Assembly: GCF_027923905.1 (NCBI RefSeq)
Contig: NZ_AP026966.1
Coordinates: 806,001-870,000 of the forward strand
Length of the DNA stretch: 64,000 bases
Reading direction: 5' to 3'
Origin: Massilia varians
Lineage (GTDB): Bacteria > Pseudomonadota > Gammaproteobacteria > Burkholderiales > Burkholderiaceae_D
Within the stretch, counting starts at the first letter, position 1. The number at the start of each line of letters is the position of its first letter. The position numbers were made by a program, and so were the translations under genes. Below the pieces are notes generated by a model, which was not told the origin of the DNA, did not search any database, and saw nothing but the letters and a program-made list of their open reading frames with translations. Of the stretch, positions 56,875 to 64,000 are shown in pieces.

Positions 56875-57239
56875 ATCTTTGCTCAATATCCTTTAGGCAT
56901 AGGCTGATTGTTAATTCCTGCAGGAAAATAAACTGTCGTGGTACCACAACAATCACCAAATTTTTTTTTGTGCACGGTGATTCACTTCCTTGACAAGTTT
57001 CCAATCGTTTGTGTGGATTTGATGTCAACTTGATCTCATAAACTGTTGTTTTTGCAGATATTGCTGAGTTATTCGAGATGATTTTCGTAATTAGTTTGCC
57101 GAAGGAAATTAGTCTTTTTCTTATCTGCACGATAGATTCGTCGTTTGACAGCCGTCAATCTCTGGCATATCGTCGCTGAGGTCGCTTGTAACAATTTTCG
57201 CGACGCAACTCTAACTAGATAGATCTACAGGGAGAAAAC
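56875..57239. other. AT-rich region upstream of small gene
   Basis: This 365-base region has markedly lower GC than its neighbours, with T-runs and no supported gene. It ends with the promoter and leader of the 66-residue gene. The composition suggests acquired or strongly regulated DNA. Confidence 0.5.
57145..57173 (+). promoter_or_regulatory. Sigma-70-type promoter of the 66-aa gene
   Basis: TTGACA, 17 bases, TATCGT; start expected near 57180, about 60 bases before ATG 57240. Confidence 0.6.
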
Positions 57240-57440
57240 ATGGACCTCGAACTGAAGAACGACGATAAGGTAAAAGAGATCAGCATCGGCAACGGCTGTA
57301 TCCAGATTGACCTGTTGTCTGGCCTGAGGTTGTCCGGACCTCTGCTGTCGAACGACGAAGTGACCCGTGTATCCGCGCGCCCACGCCGGATGATGGTAAG
57401 CGGCCACGAGGCCGTATCTGGCCAGATGGCATTTGTCTGA
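57240..57440 (+). CDS. Small unknown protein (66 aa)
   Basis: Not recognised. CAGGGAG stands eight bases before ATG 57240, and a good promoter lies upstream, so it is likely expressed. The sequence has an acidic start (MDLELKNDDKVKEIS), one Cys (GNGCIQIDLL) and a hydrophobic/basic C-terminal half (SARPRRMMVSGHEA). No signal peptide or helix is seen. It may be a regulator or toxin-type peptide; no partner is adjacent. Confidence 0.6.
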   Translation: MDLELKNDDKVKEISIGNGCIQIDLLSGLRLSGPLLSNDEVTRVSARPRRMMVSGHEAVSGQMAFV

Positions 57441-57536
57441 ACGCAGCGGGCTCTGACCCCGCACCCGATCACCCGGCAGCGCACAATTGGGCCTCGTTCC
57501 ACGAGGACAACCGCCCGATGCGGTTAGAATGTTCCC

Positions 57537-58364
57537 ATGAAAATTCGTGTGGCTACCTACAACATTCACAAGGGCGTCTCGTCATTGCGTAGTACGCCCC
57601 GGGTGATCGCCCTCAAGAAAGCAATCGCAGAATTCAACGCCGACGTCGTCTTCCTCCAGGAGGTGCAGGGACGGCACGACCGCTTCCAGGCGCGCTACGG
57701 CAGGGAAGACCTGGCGCACCGGCACTGGCCCGAAACGGCGCAATACGATTACTTCAAGAACGAGAAGCACCACAGCGCCTACGGCATGAACGCGGTATAC
57801 GACCACGGCCACCATGGCAATGCGCTGCTGAGCGCCTTCCCGATCGCGAATTCGCACAACCACGACGTGTCCGACCACGCCTACGAGCAGCGCGGCATCC
57901 TGCACTGCGTGCTGAACACGCAGGCCGGCAAGGTCCACTGCTATGTGGTGCACCTGGGCCTGTTCGAAGGCAGCCGCGGGCGCCAGACCGACGCCCTGAT
58001 CGAGCACGTCAACGGGTCGTCCGATGGCGAACCGGTGATCATCGCCGGCGACTTCAACGACTGGCGCAACACCCTCAGCGACCGCCTGCGCAATGCGCTC
58101 GGCGTGAAGGAGGTGTTCGATGAGCTGGGACCGAAATCGCCGCTGGGCGACATGGTGCGCGGCTGGGCCGGCCGCCAGCCGCCGCCGCGCCGCCAGCCGC
58201 GCCTGGCCCCGGCGCGCACCTTCCCGGCCATGCTGCCCTGGTTCCGCCTCGACCGCATCTACGTGCGCGGCTTCAAGGTGGACAACGCCCAGGTGATGCA
58301 CGGCCCGCTGTGGGCCAAGCTGTCCGACCATGCGCCGATCGTGGCGGAACTGCAGCTCTCGTAG
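57537..58364 (+). CDS. Endonuclease/exonuclease/phosphatase-family protein (YbhP-like)
   Basis: 275 residues of the EEP fold. Motifs: VATYNIHKGVSSLRS, DVVFLQEVQGRHD, VIIAGDFNDWRNTL and LSDHAPIVAELQL. It lies three bases before clsB, as ybhP does in E. coli, so it may act on phospholipids; that is inference. Confidence 0.88.
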   Translation: MKIRVATYNIHKGVSSLRSTPRVIALKKAIAEFNADVVFLQEVQGRHDRFQARYGREDLAHRHWPETAQYDYFKNEKHHSAYGMNAVYDHGHHGNALLSAFPIANSHNHDVSDHAYEQRGILHCVLNTQAGKVHCYVVHLGLFEGSRGRQTDALIEHVNGSSDGEPVIIAGDFNDWRNTLSDRLRNALGVKEVFDELGPKSPLGDMVRGWAGRQPPPRRQPRLAPARTFPAMLPWFRLDRIYVRGFKVDNAQVMHGPLWAKLSDHAPIVAELQLS

Positions 58365-58367
58365 GCC

Positions 58368-59528
58368 ATGCGCCACGTCAGCTTCGTAGACAACAACGAC
58401 GTCACCCTCCTGGAAAGCGGCACCGCCTATTTCCCGGCGCTGATCGCGGCGCTCGATGCGGCGCAGTACGAGGTCTTCTTCGAGACCTATATCTTCGCCG
58501 AGGACGACACCGCCGGGACCGTGCGCGACGCCCTGATTCGCGCATCGCAACGGGGCGTCAAGGTGCGCGTGCTGGTGGACTGGATCGGCACCGAGCACCG
58601 CCCATGCGCGCGCCTGGGCGAGGCATTCGCCGCGACGGGCGTGCAGTACCGCGTCTTCAACCCCTGGTGCAAGCGCGGCATCGCGCGCTCGCACCGCAAG
58701 ATCGCCGTCATCGACCGCGAAGTCGCCTTCGTGGGCGGCATCAACATCAACGACGACTGGCAGTGCGACCACGCCGACAAGCACCGGCTGCCGGCCCCGC
58801 GCTGGGACTTCACGGTGCGGGTAACGGGGCCGCTGGTGGCCCAGATCCACGACGAAGCGCAAGGGCAGTGGCTGCGCGCGGGACGCCTGCGGATCCGGCA
58901 GCGCATCGAGCTGTTCAAGGAAATGCGCAAGGATCCGCCGCAATCCTGCGCGCATCCGGCGCGTGCCGCCTTCGTGGTGCGCGACAACCTGCGCAACCGT
59001 TCCACGATCCAGCGCGCCTACCTGCAGGCGCTGGGACGCGCCAAGGACAGCGTGCTGCTGGCCACGCCATATTTCGCGCCGGGCCGCAAGTTCCGCAAGG
59101 CGCTGGCCCATGCGGCGCGGCGCGGCGTGCAGGTCACCCTGCTGATCGGGGTAGGGGAGTTCAAGATTCAGGACATGGTGGCCCGTTCCTTCTATCCGAA
59201 GCTGCTGGCCGACGGCGTGCGCCTGGTCGAGTACCGCAAGACCCAGCTGCACGCCAAGGTCGCGGTGGTCGACGACGACTGGGCCACGGTCGGCTCGAGC
59301 AACTGCGACGGCCTGTCGCTGTTCCTGAACCAGGAAGCCAACGTGGTGGTGCTGGACCAGCGCTTCGCCGCCACCATGCGCGCGCACATCGAGCGCGGCA
59401 TCGCCGACGGCGTGCCGGTCCGCGCCGAGGACTTCGCCCACATCGGCTGGTTCCGGCGCGCGAGCTATGGTTTGGCCTATATGGCGTATAAACTGGTCAT
59501 GCGGATCTTTGCGATCGGCTATGCATGA
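58368..59528 (+). CDS. clsB: Cardiolipin synthase B
   Basis: A phospholipase D-type enzyme of 386 residues making cardiolipin. Two HKD motifs: HRKIAVIDREVAFVGGINI and HAKVAVVDDDWATVGSSN. No N-terminal membrane helices, as in ClsB. Confidence 0.92.
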   Translation: MRHVSFVDNNDVTLLESGTAYFPALIAALDAAQYEVFFETYIFAEDDTAGTVRDALIRASQRGVKVRVLVDWIGTEHRPCARLGEAFAATGVQYRVFNPWCKRGIARSHRKIAVIDREVAFVGGININDDWQCDHADKHRLPAPRWDFTVRVTGPLVAQIHDEAQGQWLRAGRLRIRQRIELFKEMRKDPPQSCAHPARAAFVVRDNLRNRSTIQRAYLQALGRAKDSVLLATPYFAPGRKFRKALAHAARRGVQVTLLIGVGEFKIQDMVARSFYPKLLADGVRLVEYRKTQLHAKVAVVDDDWATVGSSNCDGLSLFLNQEANVVVLDQRFAATMRAHIERGIADGVPVRAEDFAHIGWFRRASYGLAYMAYKLVMRIFAIGYA

Positions 59529-59548
59529 ATGGAAGCAAAAGGAACACC

Positions 59549-59932
59549 ATGGAAGACAACAACGTACGCATCGATAAATGGCTGTGGGCCGCGCGCTTCT
59601 TCAAGACGCGCTCGCTGGCGGCCGACGCGGTCGACCGCGGCCGCGTGCGCATCGGCGGCGAACCGGTGAAACCGGCGCGCAACGTCAAGGTCAACGACAA
59701 GATCTTCATCGACAACGGCTCCGACCGCTGGGAAGTGATCGTGGCCGCCATCTCGGGCACGCGCGGCCCGGCGCCGGTCGCGCGCACGCTCTACTTCGAA
59801 ACCGACGAAAGCATCGCCAAGCGCGAGAACGACAAGACCGCGCGCCGCCTGTTCCCCGAACCGAGCGCCGACATCAAGGGCCGCCCGACCAAGCGCGACC
59901 GCCGCGCCATGACCCGCGTCGGTGAAGAATAA
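59549..59932 (+). CDS. hslR: Heat-shock protein 15 (S4 domain)
   Basis: 127 residues. The S4 RNA-binding domain (RIDKWLWAARFFKTRSLAAD) and a basic tail (GRPTKRDRRAMTRVGEE) match Hsp15, which rescues stalled 50S subunits. AAAAGGA precedes ATG 59549. The RAYT element begins five bases after the stop. Confidence 0.93.
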   Translation: MEDNNVRIDKWLWAARFFKTRSLAADAVDRGRVRIGGEPVKPARNVKVNDKIFIDNGSDRWEVIVAAISGTRGPAPVARTLYFETDESIAKRENDKTARRLFPEPSADIKGRPTKRDRRAMTRVGEE

Positions 59933-59937
59933 TAGCG

Positions 59938-60942
59938 GGGGTCAGGTCTGACATTTGGACACGGCCTCTGCTGTAGAGGATTCCTCGGCCCGGCAGCCCA
60001 GTTGTTCGAAGGCAGCGACCGCGCGGCTGACGGTCTTGGTCGACACGCCGAAGGCGCAGGCAATCTGCGGCATCGTGAAGGCGGTCGAGCGGTAGGCGCG
60101 CGCCATTGCCTCATCACGATTGGCGTAGCTGGCCTGATACTCGGCCAATGACAGCGCGACCGCCCGGCGCTCTGGCCGTGGCGCTTCGACGAAGGCTTCT
60201 GCCAGCTGCAATTTCTGGTGTGCCGAGACGAAGTCGTCGTCTCCCAGAAGAACTCGATGACGCACGGCGGCAAGCGGACTCGCTTTGCCTACGCCGGCCA
60301 GCACGAACGCCTGATAAGCGGCTATGGCAACTGCGGGCGCCTGGCCGAACTGGCTGAGCAACCAGTCGCGTTGGAACCATGTGGGTGCAGGCTTGCTACC
60401 GGTGAGGAAATGATGGCTGCTCCATTGCCATTCGTCTGGTGAAAACACCATCCCCGCCCGTAAAGGATTCAGCACGATGTAGCGGCTCAGTTCCAGCAGA
60501 TGGCTCTCTTTCTGTACCAGGACGGCGTGATAGCGCCCCTGGAAAAGGTGCCCGACGAGTTCGTGGCGCCGGTTGATGTGCTGTGAATAGAGTCCATTGA
60601 GTTGGCGCATCCCTTGCGAGAGATTCGCCTCCACCGTTTCCACCAGCAAGTGATAGTGATTCGTCATCTGACAGAAAGCATGGACAACAAAATTGTGGCG
60701 TTCGCATACGTGCGCCAGCACGTCCAGCCATCGATGGCGGTCGGCGTCCTGATGATAAATTGGCTTGTGTCGGTTGCCTCGCGCCGTGACGTGGTAGAGC
60801 GCGTGGGGGAATTCGAGTCGGAGAGGTCGTGTCATGCCGAGCACCTTACTGGACGCGCAATGTCCGGCGCTGAGATGGCGCAGCGGTCGGCCGGATGGCG
60901 GGCCAACGCTTGAGCTCGTGTCCGAATGTCAGACCTGACCCC
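59938..60942 (-). mobile_element. RAYT element with inverted ends (1005 bp)
   Basis: GGGGTCAGGTCTGACATT at 59938-59955 and its complement at 60925-60942 bound a single transposase gene. Subterminal GACACGGCCTC and GAGCTCGTGTC match the short copy at 53100. The element sits directly behind hslR. Confidence 0.9.
59942..60844 (-). CDS. REP-associated tyrosine transposase (Y1_Tnp)
   Basis: 300 residues. HUH motif in FCQMTNHYHLLVETVE, catalytic Tyr in ELSRYIVLNPLRAGMV, and the start RPLRLEFPHALYHVTARGNR is typical of RAYT proteins. A helix-turn-helix is visible at the C-terminus (MPQIACAFGVSTKTVSRAVA). The stop codon lies inside the terminal repeat. Such enzymes move REP sequences. Confidence 0.92.
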   Translation of the reverse strand: MLGMTRPLRLEFPHALYHVTARGNRHKPIYHQDADRHRWLDVLAHVCERHNFVVHAFCQMTNHYHLLVETVEANLSQGMRQLNGLYSQHINRRHELVGHLFQGRYHAVLVQKESHLLELSRYIVLNPLRAGMVFSPDEWQWSSHHFLTGSKPAPTWFQRDWLLSQFGQAPAVAIAAYQAFVLAGVGKASPLAAVRHRVLLGDDDFVSAHQKLQLAEAFVEAPRPERRAVALSLAEYQASYANRDEAMARAYRSTAFTMPQIACAFGVSTKTVSRAVAAFEQLGCRAEESSTAEAVSKCQT

Positions 60943-61066
60943 TGAGGTATTGGCCTTCTTTGCTGCCGGGAATGTAGAATGCGATTTCCCGGCCGCAAGA
61001 ATCGCTGAGGCGTAAAGACGCACGAAGCGGCTTGGCGGTCTCCGCCAACCTCTTCGTTTCTTTCCC

Positions 61067-62311
<1,245 letters not shown>

Positions 62312-62321
62312 GGCCGTCATG

Positions 62322-62343
62322 GGCGGGCGCAGTGGCGCCCGCC
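62322..62343 (+). terminator. GC-rich hairpin after the DUF819 gene
   Basis: GGCGGGCGC / GCGCCCGCC, nine pairs, four-base loop, 10 bases after the stop. There is no T-run, so termination would be imperfect. Confidence 0.4.
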
Positions 62344-62514
62344 TGAAATCTCCGGTACACGCCTGCGGCATACGCCACAAGCACCAAAAATGCTGTACCT
62401 TTACATCTGCGACAACGTTTGTCCTCGCCAGCTCTGGCGAGGAACGCTCCGCAGGCGGCTTCACCCCGCTTGCCGTTGTCCTGCATCAATAGAATCTCGC
62501 CTCTAAGTTCCCGT

Positions 62515-62542
62515 TTGACATTTCATCTCTGGTAGATAATAG
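62515..62542 (+). promoter_or_regulatory. Sigma-70-type promoter of the TetR gene
   Basis: TTGACA, 16 bases, TAATAG, about 58 bases before ATG 62600. Confidence 0.6.
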
Positions 62543-62599
62543 TACGAGCGTTCGGATTTTTTCGATTCAGGGGCAGCTATCACTACTTCAGCCAAATTC

Positions 62600-63217
62600 A
62601 TGCGCAAGGGCGAACTCACGCGGGCAGCGATCCTGGACGTGGCGCTCGAGCTGTCGAGCCGCGACGGCCTCGAAGGCCTGACCATCGGCGTGCTGGCCGA
62701 CCGGATGAACATGAGCAAATCCGGGGTGTTCGCGCACTTCGGTTCGCGCGAGGACCTGCAGCTGGAGGTGGTCAAGCTGTACCACCACCGCTTCGAGCAG
62801 GAAGTGTTCTTCCCGAGCGTGCGCGAGCCGCGCGGCCTGCCGCGCCTGCAGTCGATGTTCGACCGCTGGCTGGCGCGCGTGTCGGTCGAGATCGCGTCCG
62901 GCTGCATCTATATCAGCGGCGCCGTCGAATACGACGATCGTCCGGGCCCGATCCGCGAGGAGCTGGTCAAGATGGTGCAGGACTGGCAGGACGCGCTGCG
63001 CCGCGCCGCGCGCCAGGCGATCGAGGTCGGCCACCTGCGTGCCGATGCCGATGCCGAGCAGCTGGTGTATGAAATGTATGGGCTGATCCTGGCCCTGCAC
63101 CACGATGCCCGCTTCCTGCGCAATGCTGGCGCGGTCGAGCGCGCGCGCCGCGGCTTCGAGCGGCTGGTCGAGAACTATCGCAATCCAACTCCGCCGCAAG
63201 GCGCCCCGGCGCAATAA
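62600..63217 (+). CDS. TetR-family regulator
   Basis: 205 residues. Helix-turn-helix TIGVLADRMNMSKSGVFAHF, and a C-terminal ligand domain with GCIYISGAVEYDDRPGP. No Shine-Dalgarno is seen before ATG 62600. Translation may begin upstream at ATC 62579, which has AGGGG at good distance and continues in frame. It lies 45 bases before an acyl-CoA dehydrogenase gene and may control it. Confidence 0.9.
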   Translation: MRKGELTRAAILDVALELSSRDGLEGLTIGVLADRMNMSKSGVFAHFGSREDLQLEVVKLYHHRFEQEVFFPSVREPRGLPRLQSMFDRWLARVSVEIASGCIYISGAVEYDDRPGPIREELVKMVQDWQDALRRAARQAIEVGHLRADADAEQLVYEMYGLILALHHDARFLRNAGAVERARRGFERLVENYRNPTPPQGAPAQ

Positions 63218-63262
63218 CAGCCGGACAGTCAAACAACTTTTACCTTCGTTCAGGAGAAAACC

Positions 63263-64000
63263 ATGGGTCAGTACGTCGCGCCAATCCGGGATATGCAGTT
63301 CGTTCTGCACGAATTCCTCAACGTCAGCGAAGAGTTCAAGAACCTGCCTGCCTACCAGGAGATCGACGCCGACATCATCAACCAGGTGCTCGAAGAAGGT
63401 GCGAAGTTCACGCAGGAAGTGCTGTTCCCGCTGAACCACTCGGGCGACCGCGAAGGCTGCCATTTCGACGCCGCCACCAAGGCCGTCACCACCCCGAAGG
63501 GCTTCAAGGAAGCGTATAAACAGTACGTCGAAGGCGGCTGGGCCGCACTGGCGTGCGATCCGGAATACGGCGGCCAGGGCCTGCCGGTCTCGCTGAACAA
63601 CTCGTTTTACGAGATGCTGAACTCCTCGAACCAGGCATGGACCATGTACCCGGGCCTGTCGCACGGCGCCTACGAGTGCCTGAAGGAGCACGGCACCGAC
63701 GAGCAGAAGAAGCTGTTCCTGCCGAAGCTGGTCTCGGGCGAGTGGACCGGCACCATGTGCCTGACCGAAGCGCACTGCGGCACCGACCTGGGCCTGCTGC
63801 GCACCAAGGCCGAACCGCAGGCCGACGGCAGCTATGCAATCACCGGTTCCAAGATCTTCATCTCGGCCGGCGAACACGACATGGCCGAGAACATCGTCCA
63901 CCTGGTGCTGGCACGCCTGCCGGACGCGCCCGAAGGCTCGAAAGGCATCTCGCTGTTCCTGGTGCCGAAGTTCAAGGTCAATGCCGACGGCTCGCTGGGC
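63263..64000 (+). CDS. Acyl-CoA dehydrogenase, N-terminal part (window ends)
   Basis: The first 246 residues of an FAD acyl-CoA dehydrogenase. The N-terminal domain (YVAPIRDMQFVLHEFLNVSE) is the long type seen in DmdC-like and AidB-like enzymes. The FAD/substrate block is GTMCLTEAHCGTDLGLLRTK. AGGAG precedes ATG 63263. The remainder lies beyond the window. Confidence 0.92.
   Translation, partial: MGQYVAPIRDMQFVLHEFLNVSEEFKNLPAYQEIDADIINQVLEEGAKFTQEVLFPLNHSGDREGCHFDAATKAVTTPKGFKEAYKQYVEGGWAALACDPEYGGQGLPVSLNNSFYEMLNSSNQAWTMYPGLSHGAYECLKEHGTDEQKKLFLPKLVSGEWTGTMCLTEAHCGTDLGLLRTKAEPQADGSYAITGSKIFISAGEHDMAENIVHLVLARLPDAPEGSKGISLFLVPKFKVNADGSLG

Overview
The window is high-GC DNA of a betaproteobacterium in the order Burkholderiales. 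Gene content and protein style point to the Oxalobacteraceae, most likely Massilia or a close relative. The reasons are the kdsD-kdsC-lptCAB-rpoN-hpf block next to rapZ/hprK/ptsN, the DUF3683-HIT-DUF971 / ubiE-Tim44-ubiJ-ubiB-fmdB-DUF502-aspS-nudB-ybhP-clsB series, and a THIN-B-like subclass B3 metallo-beta-lactamase. This assignment is inference from gene content; no rRNA or tRNA gene was seen.

Region 1 (1-13848) is accessory and worn. It opens with an ISL3-type transposase tail joined to a 323-bp IS3 fragment that cuts a MarR gene. Then come a malate:quinone oxidoreductase with two frameshifts, an intact gdhA, a four-gene efflux operon (two ABC-2 permeases, HlyD, TolC-like, no ATPase), and a tellurite-type group (unknown protein, TerD, truncated TelA). 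A complete 1260-bp IS3 element truncates telA. Its orfA end is identical to the fragment at 506-828.

Region 2 (13849-38018) is mostly chromosomal core: B3 beta-lactamase, MOSC protein, diguanylate cyclase, Kef-type antiporter, the LPS export and Kdo genes, rpoN and hpf. These are followed by a 3-hydroxyisobutyryl-CoA hydrolase-like gene, the oppositely oriented ptsN-hprK-rapZ set, queF, ilvA, a YqaA-type membrane protein, a frameshifted transglutaminase-like gene, a giant FAD/Fe-S oxidoreductase, HIT and DUF971.

Region 3 (38019-48426) separates DUF971 from ubiE and holds the most interesting system. Five genes on the minus strand (44140 to 38634) encode a 767-residue secreted Asn/Ser/Thr- then Gly/Ala-rich repeat protein, a small exported protein, a C39-like peptidase (FapD-like), another small exported protein (FapE-like), and a coiled-coil plus beta-barrel outer-membrane protein (FapF-like). 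This is read as a divergent Fap-type functional-amyloid secretion operon. Just upstream are a sigma-54 -24/-12 promoter with canonical GG-N10-GC spacing, an array of six TGTNACA-like sites at 9-11-bp spacing, a VpsR-like sigma-54 activator gene and a hybrid histidine kinase. rpoN itself lies in the same window.

Region 4 (48427-64000) is ubiquinone biosynthesis (ubiE, ubiJ, ubiB), aspS, nudB, ybhP-like/clsB, hslR, a DUF819 transporter, a TetR regulator and the start of an acyl-CoA dehydrogenase. Two dispersed repeat families run through the window. One is a roughly 109-bp inverted-pair element found after stop codons. The other is a GGGGTCAGGTCTGACATT-ended element, present once with its own RAYT-type transposase (59938-60942) and once as a short transposase-less copy (53100-53207).
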